Positions 9,738-18,818 of a DNA stretch of 64,000 bases are shown piece after piece. Made by a program: the position numbers and the translations under genes. Every line of letters begins with the position of its first letter. Position 1 is the stretch's first letter. The stretch spans positions 558,001 to 622,000 of the forward strand of contig NZ_CP104562.2 in the NCBI RefSeq assembly GCF_025398155.2, in the 5' to 3' direction. Origin of the DNA: Roseateles amylovorans (GTDB lineage: Bacteria > Pseudomonadota > Gammaproteobacteria > Burkholderiales > Burkholderiaceae_C). Below the pieces are notes generated by a model that saw only the letters and a program-made list of their open reading frames with translations, did no database searches and was not told where the DNA came from.

Positions 9738-10289
9738 TCAGATGACCAGGACCGCGTCCGGCAACTCGTTGCGTGGTGGCATGTCGGGCGTGGGCGGGAA
9801 GTGCGAGGCCAGCAAGGCCTCCACGGCGCGGATCGCCTCCTGCAAACCGTCCTCGAAACGCCCCTGGCGCAGAGGCTCGCCCAGGCCGTCGATGATGGCT
9901 CGCCACTGCGCCGCGCTGACGCGACGATTCAAGCCGCGGTCGACCACGATCTCAATGGCGTGCTCGGCCAGCAGCAGATAGATCAGCACGCCGTTGTTGT
10001 GTTCGGTGTCCCACACGCGCAGCTTGCCGAACATCGCCACGGCGCGCTCCCGCGCGCTGGCGTGACGCCACAAGTAGCTCAGCGGCAGGCTGGCCTCCAC
10101 GCAGATGCGGATCTCGCCGGTGTGGCTGCGTTCGCTCTCGGTGACGCGAGCGGACAGCCGGGCCAGCGCATCGGCCGGCAACACACGTTTCGCATCCGCT
10201 TCATCCCAGAGGCGATGACGCAGGAAGCGGCGCCACTTGCCGACCTTGGGTGGCGCGGAGGGTGTACCCGTGGGGGTTGAAGGGCTCAT
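9738..10289 (-). CDS. TPM domain protein without signal peptide or membrane segment
   Basis: A 183-aa protein with a TPM_phosphatase-type fold: a long helix start (ADALARLSARVTESE), the HTGEIRICVEASL strand, the LRVWDTEHNNGVLIYLLLAEH motif and IVVDRGLNRRVS. I see no signal peptide and no membrane segment, unlike its neighbour. I chose ATG 10289, behind a GGAG site. It overlaps the upstream gene's TGA by one base (TGATG), so translation is probably coupled. It is the last gene of a LemA-TPM-TPM operon; function unknown, probably linked to membrane quality control or proteolysis. Confidence 0.85.
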   Translation of the reverse strand: MSPSTPTGTPSAPPKVGKWRRFLRHRLWDEADAKRVLPADALARLSARVTESERSHTGEIRICVEASLPLSYLWRHASARERAVAMFGKLRVWDTEHNNGVLIYLLLAEHAIEIVVDRGLNRRVSAAQWRAIIDGLGEPLRQGRFEDGLQEAIRAVEALLASHFPPTPDMPPRNELPDAVLVI

Positions 10290-11260
10290 CACCAGTCTCC
10301 TGACGCACCGCCGCCGCCGAAGTCGCCGCCGCCGCCGGAGGAGAAGCCGCCCCCATCGCCGCCGCCCCCGCCCCAACCGCTTCCGCCACCGCCGCCCCAG
10401 ATGACCGGAGGGACGATGACGCCGCCGGCACGGTGGCTGCTTTGTCGATAGTTGCCGAAGGCGTTGCCGCTGCCGGTCCGCCGTCGCGCGGCGCCAATGC
10501 CCAGCAGGCCGACCAGCATCACCGATCCGAGACCCGCCGCCAGGCCCAGGCCCAGGCTGCCGCTGAACAGCCAGCCCAGTCCACCCGCCGCCCCCCCGGT
10601 GAACATACTGCCGAGCTTGCGGCCGAACATCGCGGTCAGCAGCGCGCCGACCAACGGGGTGCCGATGAAGAAGAGGGCAGCGAGTTCGCCGATGTCCAAT
10701 GAGTTGGACGAAGCGGACCCCTTGGCCCGCGGTGTAGGCGCCGGCAGGTGCTCGCCGCGGATGCGCGCCTGCAGCGAGTCGACCGCCCGGTTCAGGCCGC
10801 CGGCGTAGTCGCCGGCCTTGAAGGCGGGCGTGATGTCGCGCTCAATGATCTGTCGCGCGGCCAGATCCGGCACCGCGCCCTCCAGCGCCTTGGAGGTCTG
10901 GATATTGATGCGCCGGTCCTGCTTGGCCACGACGATCAGCAGGCCATCGCCCACCTCGCGGCGTCCGATCTTCCAGGCGTCGCCCAGGCGCTGCGCGAAG
11001 GCGGCGATGTCCTCCGGTGCGGTGGTCGGCACCAGCAGGATCACGATCTGCGGCCCGGCCTCCTGTTCGAAGGCCGCCAGCTTGCGCTCCAGCGCCTGGC
11101 GCTGCTCAGGGCTGAGCGTGGCCGTGCGATCGATCACCCGGCCGGACAGCGGCGGCACCGGCTGCACGTCTTGCGCCTGGGCCACCGACGCACCCATCAG
11201 GCCGACACTGCCGGCCAGCAGGGTCCACATCGCCAACAGGCGCCAGATCCAGCGCGGCAT
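10289..11260 (-). CDS. TPM domain membrane protein (YgcG family)
   Basis: A 323-aa protein with an N-terminal signal peptide (cleavage near AQAQD, about residue 31), a periplasmic TPM domain (ATLSPEQRQALERKL, QIVILLVPTT, VGDGLLIVVAKQDRRINIQTSK), a Lys/Ser linker, two or more hydrophobic segments at about residues 195-265, and a Gly-rich tail ending GGGGASGDW. This is the standard YgcG layout. It lies between lemA and a second, soluble TPM gene. In other bacteria the pair is linked to envelope stress and membrane proteolysis; this is family knowledge, not shown here. Confidence 0.9.
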   Translation of the reverse strand: MPRWIWRLLAMWTLLAGSVGLMGASVAQAQDVQPVPPLSGRVIDRTATLSPEQRQALERKLAAFEQEAGPQIVILLVPTTAPEDIAAFAQRLGDAWKIGRREVGDGLLIVVAKQDRRINIQTSKALEGAVPDLAARQIIERDITPAFKAGDYAGGLNRAVDSLQARIRGEHLPAPTPRAKGSASSNSLDIGELAALFFIGTPLVGALLTAMFGRKLGSMFTGGAAGGLGWLFSGSLGLGLAAGLGSVMLVGLLGIGAARRRTGSGNAFGNYRQSSHRAGGVIVPPVIWGGGGGSGWGGGGGDGGGFSSGGGGDFGGGGASGDW

Positions 11261-11275
11261 CGTGTGACCGCCGCC

Positions 11276-11986
11276 TCAGTTCGAGGCCGGCGATGCGGCA
11301 GGGGCCGGAGCGGGCGGGGTGGCCGGCGTCGTGGCCGCAGGCTTGTCGAAGTTCACCGACGGCGGCGCCGAGATCGCCGCTTCGTTCTGCACGGTGAAGT
11401 TGGGCTTGACCTCGTAGCCGAAGACCTTGGCGGTGAGGTTGGTCGGGAACCGACGGGCCAGCACGTTGTAGTCCTGCACTGACTTGATGTAGCGATTGCG
11501 CGCCACCGTGATGCGGTTCTCCGTGCCCTCCAACTGGACCCGCAGATCGCGGAAGCCCTGGTTGGCCTGCAAGGTGGGATAGCGCTCGCTCACGGCCAGC
11601 AGTCGGCTCAGCGCGCCGGACAGCTCACCCTGCGCCGCTTGGAAGCGCTTGAGCGCCTCGGGATCGCGGGCGAGTTCCGGGGTGACCTGGATGCTGGTGG
11701 CCTTGGCGCGGGCTTCAACGACCTTGGTCAGGGTCTCCTGCTCGAAGTTGGCTTCGCCCTTCACCGTGTTGACGATGTTGGGGATCAGGTCGGTGCGGCG
11801 CTGGTACTGGCTCAGCACCTCGGACCAACTGGCCGTGACCTGTTCATCCAGGCTTTGGAATTCGTTGTAGCCGCAGCCGCTGAGCACCAGCGGCGCCGCG
11901 ATCACCAGTGCGGCGCTCAGCCGACGCGCGACGGACGTGGAACGGGCGGCCGGGGCCGGGCGTGCTGTGTTCATCGACGGGGTCAT
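11276..11986 (-). CDS. lemA: LemA family protein
   Basis: A 236-aa membrane-attached protein. The N-terminal signal segment ends VLSGCGYN with a Cys suited to lipidation. The LemA helical bundle follows, with SWSEVLSQYQRRTDLIPNIV, LTKVVEARAKAT and FRDLRVQLEGTENRITVARN as family hallmarks. The C-terminus is an Ala/Pro-rich tail. I chose ATG 11986 because GGAGG lies 6 bases before it; a longer frame to 12037 has no such site. First gene of the LemA-TPM-TPM operon. In Burkholderiales this cluster often sits near hemE, as here. Confidence 0.92.
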   Translation of the reverse strand: MTPSMNTARPAPAARSTSVARRLSAALVIAAPLVLSGCGYNEFQSLDEQVTASWSEVLSQYQRRTDLIPNIVNTVKGEANFEQETLTKVVEARAKATSIQVTPELARDPEALKRFQAAQGELSGALSRLLAVSERYPTLQANQGFRDLRVQLEGTENRITVARNRYIKSVQDYNVLARRFPTNLTAKVFGYEVKPNFTVQNEAAISAPPSVNFDKPAATTPATPPAPAPAASPASN

Positions 11987-12275
11987 CGAGGTTCCTCCTT
12001 GTGGGGTCCCATATCGTTCGCGGGCCGGGAATTTCAAGCCTGCCTGCAGCGTGCTTCAAGGCTGCTTTCCTCCAACTTGCTCATCGGCCGCATGGCCTCA
12101 TGACTCGGTGGCTGGAATACCCCGCGGCCAGCGGCAGGGTCGGCCGGGGCGCGGGCAGTATCCCACGCGCATCGACAGGAAAAGCCTGACCGGGACGGCC
12201 GACATGCGCGTCGTCAACAACGTCGTGTCGACAGCGCAGGAAGTTCGGCAGAGCTTCCCTAGATAATGCCGCTCC

Positions 12276-13376
12276 ATGAGCGCTCCACTGCACAACGACA
12301 CCTTCCTGCGCGCCTGTCTGCGCCAGCCCACGGACTACACGCCGGTCTGGCTGATGCGCCAGGCAGGACGCTACCTGCCGGAGTACCGCGCCACCCGCGA
12401 GCGGGCCGGCAGCTTCATGGGGCTGGCCACGAATCCGGACTACGCCACCGAAGTCACCTTGCAGCCGCTGGATCGCTATCCGCTGGACGCTGCCATTCTT
12501 TTCAGCGACATCCTCACCGTGCCCGATGCCATGGGCCTGGGCCTGAGCTTTGCGCAGGGCGAGGGGCCGAAGTTCGCCAAGGTGGTGCGCGACGAAGCCG
12601 CAGTCAATGCCCTGGCGGTGCCCGACATGGACCGCCTTCGCTATGTGTTTGACGCCGTCACGTCGATCCGCCGCGCGCTCAATGGACGGGTGCCGCTGAT
12701 CGGCTTCTCCGGCAGCCCCTGGACCCTGGCCTGCTACATGGTGGAAGGCGGCGGCTCCGACGACTACCGCCAGGTCAAGAGCCTGATGTATGCGCGGCCT
12801 GATCTGATGCATCGCATCCTGTCGATCAATGCGGACGCGGTCGCCGCCTATCTCAATGCACAGATCGATGCCGGCGCGCAGGCCGTGATGATCTTCGACT
12901 CCTGGGGCGGCGTGCTGGCCGACGGCGCCTTCCAGGAATTCAGCCTGGCCTATTCCCGCCGCGTGCTGTCGCAGCTCAAGACCGAGCATGAAGGTCGCCA
13001 GGTGCCGCGCCTGCTGTTCACCAAGGGCGGCGCCCTGTGGCTGGATGAGATTGCCGACGCCGGCGCCGACGTGGTCGGCCTGGACTGGACCGCCAACCTC
13101 GGCCGCGCCCGCGCCCAGGTGGGCGGCCGGGTGGCCCTGCAAGGCAACCTGGATCCGAATGTTTTGTTCGCGCCGCCGGCCGCCGTGCGAGCCCAGGCCC
13201 GCGCGGTCCTGGACAGCTTTGGCGCGCCTCAGCGGGCCGATGGCGGATGGGATGGCCACATTTTCAACCTCGGCCATGGCATCAGTCAGTTCACGCCGCC
13301 CGACACCGTGGCCGAACTGGTCGATGAAGTCCACCGCCACTCGCGCATCCTGCGTGGCGCATCCGCGTCGAGGTGA
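12276..13376 (+). CDS. hemE: Uroporphyrinogen decarboxylase
   Basis: A 366-aa enzyme of haem synthesis that removes four acetate carboxyls from uroporphyrinogen III to give coproporphyrinogen III. The N-terminal signature PVWLMRQAGRYLPEYR (substrate-binding Arg residues) lies near residues 24-39. The DAAILFSDILTVPDAMGLGL segment with the catalytic-type Asp follows, then GFSGSPWTLACYMVEG and the C-terminal FNLGHGISQFTPPD. It is full length. The 289-bp gap upstream is shared with the divergent lemA operon; I saw no clear operator there. Confidence 0.97.
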   Translation: MSAPLHNDTFLRACLRQPTDYTPVWLMRQAGRYLPEYRATRERAGSFMGLATNPDYATEVTLQPLDRYPLDAAILFSDILTVPDAMGLGLSFAQGEGPKFAKVVRDEAAVNALAVPDMDRLRYVFDAVTSIRRALNGRVPLIGFSGSPWTLACYMVEGGGSDDYRQVKSLMYARPDLMHRILSINADAVAAYLNAQIDAGAQAVMIFDSWGGVLADGAFQEFSLAYSRRVLSQLKTEHEGRQVPRLLFTKGGALWLDEIADAGADVVGLDWTANLGRARAQVGGRVALQGNLDPNVLFAPPAAVRAQARAVLDSFGAPQRADGGWDGHIFNLGHGISQFTPPDTVAELVDEVHRHSRILRGASASR

Positions 13377-13747
13377 ACGGCGGAAGGGGATCGCCTGCGT
13401 TGGTCCCGCAGGGGGCTTTCCGGGTGTTCAATCCCGGGTCTGGCAAAAGTTCCGCGGCAAGTTATCCCCAAAAACGTGCATGTCACTGAAACGCAGCACA
13501 GGGAAGTCCCGAGAGCTAGGGCTTTCCCCGATGGGCGGCTAAGTGGTTGATTTGCAAGGCCCCTGCCGGTTGAAGTCGCCACCGATGCCCGACCGCCTTG
13601 GCGACAGTTCTCCCCAGGACTTCGAGATTCCCCGCTTTTTTCCCACAAAGTTATCCACAGGGCGACGCAGGCTGTGCAGACGCTTGGAAATCATGGACTT
13701 GGCGCGTTCTTCTAAGACGGGGTCTGAGGCATCGGAAGGCGTTCGCC
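13377..13747 (+). promoter_or_regulatory. hemE-priA intergenic region with DnaA-box-like sites
   Basis: This 371-bp region holds no convincing gene. It contains a perfect match to the DnaA box consensus (TTATCCACA, 13651-13659) and a one-mismatch copy TTATCCCCA (13462-13470). A weaker relative TTCTCCCCA lies near 13611. An imperfect inverted repeat (GGGAAGTCCC / GGGCTTTCCC, about 13501-13528) lies between them. The sites are directly readable; binding is not proven. Confidence 0.45.
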
Positions 13748-15985
13748 GTGGCTGACGCGACGTTGACCGGCGAGGCGACAGCGCTGCAGCGCGTGCGGGT
13801 GGCGGTCGATGCGCCGCAGCACAGCGGACTGACCGGTCCGCTGGACTATCTCGGCCCTCAAGACCTGGCACCCGGCACGATCGTGAAGGTCGGGCTGGGG
13901 CGGCGTGAGTCCATCGGCATCGTTTGGGACGCGGCGGCTGTCGACGAGGACGCGCTGGCCGAAAGCGAGCTGCGCCCCATCGGCCAGGCCCTGGAGTCGC
14001 TGCCGCCGCTGTCGGACCGCTGGCGCCGGTTGTTGGAGTTCGCCGCGGGCTACTACCAGCGCAGCGTCGGCGAATTGGCGGTCTCCGTGCTCCCGCCGCA
14101 ATTGCGCGACCTCGATGCCAAACAGCTCCACGGCCGGCTGAAGAAGCTGGACAAGGCCGAGGCGCGAGCGGCGCAGGCGCTGCCATCGCGCTCGGTCGAT
14201 CCAGGCGTGGCGCCGCCGGCGACGGCTTCCTCAGCGGAAGACGACGCGCTGGCCATGCCAGACCCGCCGCTGGATGATGGCGAAGCCGCCGCCACAGCCT
14301 CCGGTGAGGCCGAGCTCGACGCCACGCTCCCCCTCTCGCCGCCCCCGCTGACGGCTCAGCAGCAAACGGCACTGGACGCGGTGCGCGCGTTGTACGCGGT
14401 GGATCCGCCGCCGCCCGCGCTTCTTTGGGGGCTGACCGGCAGCGGCAAGACCGAGATCTATCTCCGCGCGGCTGAAGATGCGCTGCTGCGGGGTCAGCAG
14501 GTGCTGGTGCTGGTGCCGGAGATCAACCTGACGCCGCAGTTGGAAGCGCGCTTCGCGGCGCGCTTCAGCGGCCATTCGATCGTCTCGCTGCACAGTCGGC
14601 TTACCCCGGCCCAGCGGCTGCGTCATTGGCTCAGCGCCCACCTCGGTCGGGCGCAACTCGTGCTGGGCACGCGGCTCGCGCTGTTCGCCTCGATGCCGCG
14701 CCTGGGCCTGATCGTCGTGGATGAAGAGCACGATCCGTCCTACAAGCAACAAGACGGGGCGCGCTACTCTGCGCGCGATCTTGCGGTGTATCGGGCCCAT
14801 CTGGAGCGCATTCCGGTGCTGCTGGGGTCGGCCACGCCGTCGCTCGAAAGTTGGCAGCATGCGCTGAGCGGTCGCTACCGCCGCATCGATCTGACCGAGC
14901 GCATCGGCGGTGGTGCGTTGCCGCGGGTGCGTCTGTTCGACATGAACCGGTTGGAGCGCAAGAAGGGCGTGACCACCGCGCTGTCCATGCCGTTGCTGGA
15001 AGCGATGCGGCAACGCCTCGCGCGAGGCGAGCAAAGCATGGTGTTCCTGAACCGACGAGGTTATGCGCCAGTGCTGCACTGTGACCAGTGCAACTGGAAG
15101 AGCGACTGCCCGCATTGCAGCGCCCATCAGGTCTTCCACAAGGAGGACCGCACCCTGCGCTGCCACCATTGCGGCGTTGCGCAGCGAGTCCCTCGCGCCT
15201 GTCCCAGCTGCGGCAATCCCGACATCGCCCCATTGGGTCGCGGCACGGAACGGCTGGAGGAGCAACTGGCCGCGGCCTTGCCGGGCGCTCGCATCGCCCG
15301 CATCGACGCCGACACCACCAAGCTCAAGGGCAGTCTGGAGGCGCAACTGACGGCGGTGCATGACGGGGAGGTGGATGTCCTGGTCGGCACGCAGATGGTG
15401 GCCAAGGGGCATGACTTCCGGCGCATCACGCTGGTGGCGGCGGTGAACCCAGATGGCGCCCTGTTCAGCAGCGATTTCCGCGCACCGGAACGGCTGTTCT
15501 CGCTCCTGATGCAGGCGGGCGGGCGCGCCGGACGCGATGCAGCGCAGGCCGGCCGCAGCGAGATGTGGATCCAGACCTGGTATCCCGAGCATGCGCTCTA
15601 CCAGTCGCTTCAGAAGCACGATTACCAGGCTTTTGCGAGCAGCCAACTGGCCGAGCGACAGTCCGCCGGGCTGCCGCCGTTTGCGCATCTGGCCCTGGTG
15701 CGTGCCGAAGGCCGCACGGTGGAGGCGGCGCGGGAGTTCCTGGTCGCGGCGCAGGAGGCCGCGCAACAGTTGCCGCTGTCGCTCGGACTGCTGATCTACC
15801 CGCCGGTGCCGATGTCGATGGCGCGGGTCGCCGACGTGGAGCGTTTCCAGATGCTGATCGAAGCTGGCAACCGGGCGCAGCTGCAGCGCTTCCTGCGCGA
15901 CTGGTTGCCCGATCTGCACGGGCTCAAGAAGCGCCACAAGGGATTGGTCCGCTGGGCGGTGGACATCGATCCGTTGGTGATCTAG
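13748..15985 (+). CDS. priA: Primosomal protein N' (replication restart helicase PriA)
   Basis: A 745-aa superfamily 2 helicase that reloads the replisome at stalled forks. It has the N-terminal 3'-DNA-binding domain, Walker A GLTGSGKTEIY (about 228-238), the DEEH box (VVDEEHDPSYKQ, about 323), and eight zinc-ligand cysteines between about residues 445 and 492 (CDQC, CPHC, CHHC, CPSC). Helicase motifs VGTQMVAKGHDF and QAGGRAGR follow. I chose GTG 13748 with an upstream GGAAGG; a longer frame from 13598 would add about 50 residues unlike PriA. An acidic low-complexity insert lies between the DNA-binding and helicase domains (about residues 150-200). Confidence 0.95.
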   Translation: MADATLTGEATALQRVRVAVDAPQHSGLTGPLDYLGPQDLAPGTIVKVGLGRRESIGIVWDAAAVDEDALAESELRPIGQALESLPPLSDRWRRLLEFAAGYYQRSVGELAVSVLPPQLRDLDAKQLHGRLKKLDKAEARAAQALPSRSVDPGVAPPATASSAEDDALAMPDPPLDDGEAAATASGEAELDATLPLSPPPLTAQQQTALDAVRALYAVDPPPPALLWGLTGSGKTEIYLRAAEDALLRGQQVLVLVPEINLTPQLEARFAARFSGHSIVSLHSRLTPAQRLRHWLSAHLGRAQLVLGTRLALFASMPRLGLIVVDEEHDPSYKQQDGARYSARDLAVYRAHLERIPVLLGSATPSLESWQHALSGRYRRIDLTERIGGGALPRVRLFDMNRLERKKGVTTALSMPLLEAMRQRLARGEQSMVFLNRRGYAPVLHCDQCNWKSDCPHCSAHQVFHKEDRTLRCHHCGVAQRVPRACPSCGNPDIAPLGRGTERLEEQLAAALPGARIARIDADTTKLKGSLEAQLTAVHDGEVDVLVGTQMVAKGHDFRRITLVAAVNPDGALFSSDFRAPERLFSLLMQAGGRAGRDAAQAGRSEMWIQTWYPEHALYQSLQKHDYQAFASSQLAERQSAGLPPFAHLALVRAEGRTVEAAREFLVAAQEAAQQLPLSLGLLIYPPVPMSMARVADVERFQMLIEAGNRAQLQRFLRDWLPDLHGLKKRHKGLVRWAVDIDPLVI

Positions 15986-16061
15986 GGGTGGGTCGGGTCG
16001 AGGCGGTGTCCTGTGAGCACGAAGAGAAGCACGGCGGCGCAGCAGTCCAGGAGACGGGCGG

Positions 16062-16826
16062 CTACAGCAACCCCGCCAAGGCCACTTCCAACCGCGCCCA
16101 ACCGTCCCGCACCGCGTCACTGATGGCTCGTTGCTCGACCGCGATCGCAGCGTCATGCTCCAGCTGGCGTGCGACGTCGGCCGCTTCCGGATGGCCGAGG
16201 GTCAGCAGCACGCTCTTGAGACTGTGCGCCAGATGGCGCATTGCCTGCGGGGCATCTTCCGCAACCGATCGGCGGCCGGTGTCGATGTCGACGCGAAACT
16301 GCGTCCGGCAGCGCGCCAGGAACGCCTCATACAGCGCCACATTGCCACCGAAATACTGGTCCATCGCCGAGGGATCCAACGTGCTGTGCCTGGCCGGTGA
16401 CTCGACGGTGCTTGCGCGGTCGTCCGCCGACCGGGCCGCGTGAGGCGCCAGCGCTTGCTGCACCTCGCGGATGCAGGCGTGCAGGTCGGCCAGCGAGCAG
16501 GGCTTGGACAGAAAACGCGTCACACCCAGCGCCTCCAGCTGCGGGCGCACAGGCGCAGTCAGTCCCGCACTGAAGGCCGCCAGCGACGCGTCGCCCCGCA
16601 GCTCCGGGCGCTCCTTCAGCAGCTGCAGCAGGTCCAGCCCGGATCGACCGGGCAACATCAGGTCGGTGACGATGAGGTCGTACGGCTGCGCAGCCAGCGA
16701 GCGCAGCGCCTCGTCCACCGACCGGCAGACCTGCAACTGAACCGGCTCGTCCTCCAGCGCCATCGCCACGAAACGCTGCAGGGAGGCATCGTCCTCCACC
16801 AGGAGCACGCGAAGGCGCTCGACCAT
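16062..16826 (-). CDS. Response regulator with receiver and HPt domains
   Basis: A 254-aa protein. The CheY-like receiver spans residues 5-125: acidic pocket VEDD, phospho-acceptor D55 in VTDLMLP, Ser at FSAG, and Lys108 in SKPC. A Ser/Arg-rich linker leads to a C-terminal histidine phosphotransfer domain with H201 in LAHSLKS. There is no output domain, so it should relay phosphate. Its start lies one base after the stop of the adjacent HTH-REC gene (16828), so the two form an operon. It is convergent with priA. A likely partner kinase is the histidine kinase at 18819-21008. Confidence 0.9.
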   Translation of the reverse strand: MVERLRVLLVEDDASLQRFVAMALEDEPVQLQVCRSVDEALRSLAAQPYDLIVTDLMLPGRSGLDLLQLLKERPELRGDASLAAFSAGLTAPVRPQLEALGVTRFLSKPCSLADLHACIREVQQALAPHAARSADDRASTVESPARHSTLDPSAMDQYFGGNVALYEAFLARCRTQFRVDIDTGRRSVAEDAPQAMRHLAHSLKSVLLTLGHPEAADVARQLEHDAAIAVEQRAISDAVRDGWARLEVALAGLL

Positions 16827-16827
16827 C

Positions 16828-17472
16828 TCAGGCGCCGGCAGGAACGGCGCCTCGCAGGCGGAGCGCTGCGGCCGTCAGCAGTCCCGGCAGATCGGCCACC
16901 AGGCGCGGCTTGTGCACCACCGGCAAACCGGCCAGGGCGAAGGCATAGGGCGCCCGCTGGTCTTCATCCAGCGCGGTCACGAAGATCAGCTCGCTGTGAG
17001 CGAACTGGGGTTGTGAGCGCAGGCTGGTGACCAGTGCTGCACCGTCGATGCCGGGCAGCAGGATGTCCACCAGCAGCACGTCCGGCTGCAATTGGCCATA
17101 CATGACCAAACCGCCGATGCCGTCGTTGGCGGTATGCAGTTCCAGCTCCGGGAACTGTTGCTGGATCAGCAGCGAGACCAGGTTCTGGTAGTGCACCGAG
17201 TCCTCGATCAGCAGGACCCTCAACTTGCGCGGCCCTTCATCGGCCAGCACCGGCTCCGACGCCTTCGTCGGCGCCAGGCCGCGTCCGGTCAGCCAGAGGT
17301 CCAGCGAGGCCCGCAGGATGCGCCGGTGGCCTCCGGGTGTGCGCCAGGCTTGCAATTCGCCACGATCGACCATCAGCTGCACCGACCGGACCGCCATGCC
17401 CAGGCGCTGCGCGACTTCGCGGGTGCTGAAGTCCTCTTGCATGTCATCGGTTGGGCGAGCAATAGCAGTCAT
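16828..17472 (-). CDS. Response regulator with N-terminal excisionase/MerR-like HTH and C-terminal receiver
   Basis: A 214-aa protein with the domain order HTH then REC, the reverse of most DNA-binding response regulators. Residues 15-61 form an excisionase/BldC-type helix-turn-helix with wing (STREVAQRLGMAVRSVQ, TPGGHRRI). Residues 84-205 form a receiver with an IEDS acidic pocket, D136 in LLVDILLPG and Lys in VHKPR. Two starts are possible (17472 or the ATG at 17442). It is probably the transcription output of the local phosphorelay; targets unknown. Confidence 0.88.
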   Translation of the reverse strand: MTAIARPTDDMQEDFSTREVAQRLGMAVRSVQLMVDRGELQAWRTPGGHRRILRASLDLWLTGRGLAPTKASEPVLADEGPRKLRVLLIEDSVHYQNLVSLLIQQQFPELELHTANDGIGGLVMYGQLQPDVLLVDILLPGIDGAALVTSLRSQPQFAHSELIFVTALDEDQRAPYAFALAGLPVVHKPRLVADLPGLLTAAALRLRGAVPAGA

Positions 17473-17774
17473 GCAGCGATTTTGCCGAATTTCTGATGTG
17501 TATCGATGGGGAGTCCCCCCATTTATAAGCGCTAAAACTGATAGGTGATGTGAGGGTCGCCCAACTGGCGATAAGGTTTTGTCGATTGAAGGGTCGATCC
17601 TGGGTCAACCACCGTGCCGATGAAGGTGCCCATGACCTTGTCGATGATTTTGCCGATGACCGTATGGAAGACCCTATGGGTGACCGAAGCGACGGGGGCG
17701 GATGGCCGCGCCACCCCGCACCGTGCGCGCTTCGCCGGAGGCATCAGAACTCTGGTGCAATGGACCAGGAGGAC
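17473..17774. promoter_or_regulatory. Divergent promoter region of the two-component cluster
   Basis: This 302-bp region lies between the minus-strand regulator operon and the plus-strand binding-protein/kinase pair. It contains a near-perfect palindrome around 17503-17521 (ATGGGG...CCCCAT) followed by an A/T-rich TTTATAA stretch, a plausible operator and -10 region. It also has repeated GTCGAT/GCCGATGA words. A 70-aa minus-strand frame here (17532-17744) is not convincing as a gene. Confidence 0.35.
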
Positions 17775-18788
17775 ATGCCGATGATGCTTGGATTCCCCAC
17801 CGCACCCGCACCCGCCACCGCGTCCTACCCACGGGCGCGTCCGCCTGCCCTGGGCGCATCCAGGACCATGGCGAGCGTGGCCGCCCTGGCCGCCCTGGTC
17901 ACCCTGCTGGCGGAGCCAGGGCCTGCGTCTGCCGCCGTGTTGGCTGCTGCTGCTGCTGCTCGATTTCCGGGCGCGCGCCCCTCTGATGCCGTCTCAGCGC
18001 CCCGCAGCGCGTCGTCGATCGAGACCACCGCCCCGCTGGCGGGCGCCGCCCGCGCTGACACGGCCAGCCCGACCTTGCGTCGCATCGCCGCCCGCGGGCA
18101 GTTGAGGGTGTGCATCTGGCCGGACTATTACGGCGTGACCTATCGTCATCCGCGGGATGACACCCTCAGCGGCATCGACATCGACCTGTCCGCCGCCCTG
18201 GCCAAGGATCTCGGCGTGCGCCTGAGCTATGTGGAGTCGTCGTTTCCGCGGCTGGTGGACGATCTCAACGCCGAGCGCTGCGATGTGGCGATGTTCGCGA
18301 TCGGTCAGCTGCCGCAGCGTCAGGCACTGCTCGCTTTCACCCAGCCCTATCTGCAAAGCGACATCTACGGCGTGACCACCCGCGCCAACCGCGTCGTCAA
18401 GCGATGGGAAGACATCGATCAGACCGGTGTGGTGGTGGCGGTTCAGGCCGGCACCTTCATGGAACCGGTGATGCGCCAGGCACTGACCCACGCCCGGCTG
18501 CTGGTGGTGCATCCGCCCGCGACCCGCGAACGGGAGCTGGAGTCCGGCCGCGCCGATGTGTTCATGACCGACTATGCCTACAGCCGACGGCTGCTCGACA
18601 ACGCCGACTGGGCCCGCCTCGTGGCACCGCCCCGGCCCTTTCACGTGATGCCTTATGCCTATGCGATGAAGCAAGGCGATCCCGCCTGGCAGGCGCGGAT
18701 GGACGCCTTCGTCTCCGCCATCAAGCGCGATGGCCGCCTGCGCGCCGCCGCTCAGCGCCATGGGCTGGCCGGCATCGTGGTCCGTTGA
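17775..18788 (+). CDS. Periplasmic amino-acid-type solute-binding protein (SBP_bac_3)
   Basis: A 337-aa exported protein with a long N-terminal signal region, then an SBP_bac_3 domain: LRRIAARGQLRVCIWPDYYGV, then GIDIDLSAALAKDLGVRLSYVESSFPRLVDDLNAERCDVAMFAIG, then QAGTFME and YAYAMKQGDPAW. This fold binds amino acids or similar small ligands. No ABC permease or ATPase lies nearby. The gene is followed 30 bp later by a sensor kinase, so it is more likely a signal-sensing partner than a transporter part. I chose ATG 17775 because CCAGGAGG precedes it; the open frame extends back to 17550. Confidence 0.82.
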   Translation: MPMMLGFPTAPAPATASYPRARPPALGASRTMASVAALAALVTLLAEPGPASAAVLAAAAAARFPGARPSDAVSAPRSASSIETTAPLAGAARADTASPTLRRIAARGQLRVCIWPDYYGVTYRHPRDDTLSGIDIDLSAALAKDLGVRLSYVESSFPRLVDDLNAERCDVAMFAIGQLPQRQALLAFTQPYLQSDIYGVTTRANRVVKRWEDIDQTGVVVAVQAGTFMEPVMRQALTHARLLVVHPPATRERELESGRADVFMTDYAYSRRLLDNADWARLVAPPRPFHVMPYAYAMKQGDPAWQARMDAFVSAIKRDGRLRAAAQRHGLAGIVVR

Positions 18789-18818
18789 CGCCGCCAACCT
18801 TCGCCAACCCTCGCCGAC

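Noticed and set aside
13377..13747. Chromosomal replication origin
   Set aside because: Only one perfect and one near DnaA box, no A/T-rich unwinding element, and no dnaA, dnaN or parAB genes nearby.
17532..17744. 70-aa minus-strand frame in the divergent promoter region
   Set aside because: It has a slightly protein-like hydrophobic middle, but no ribosome site or family, and it lies over probable promoter elements.
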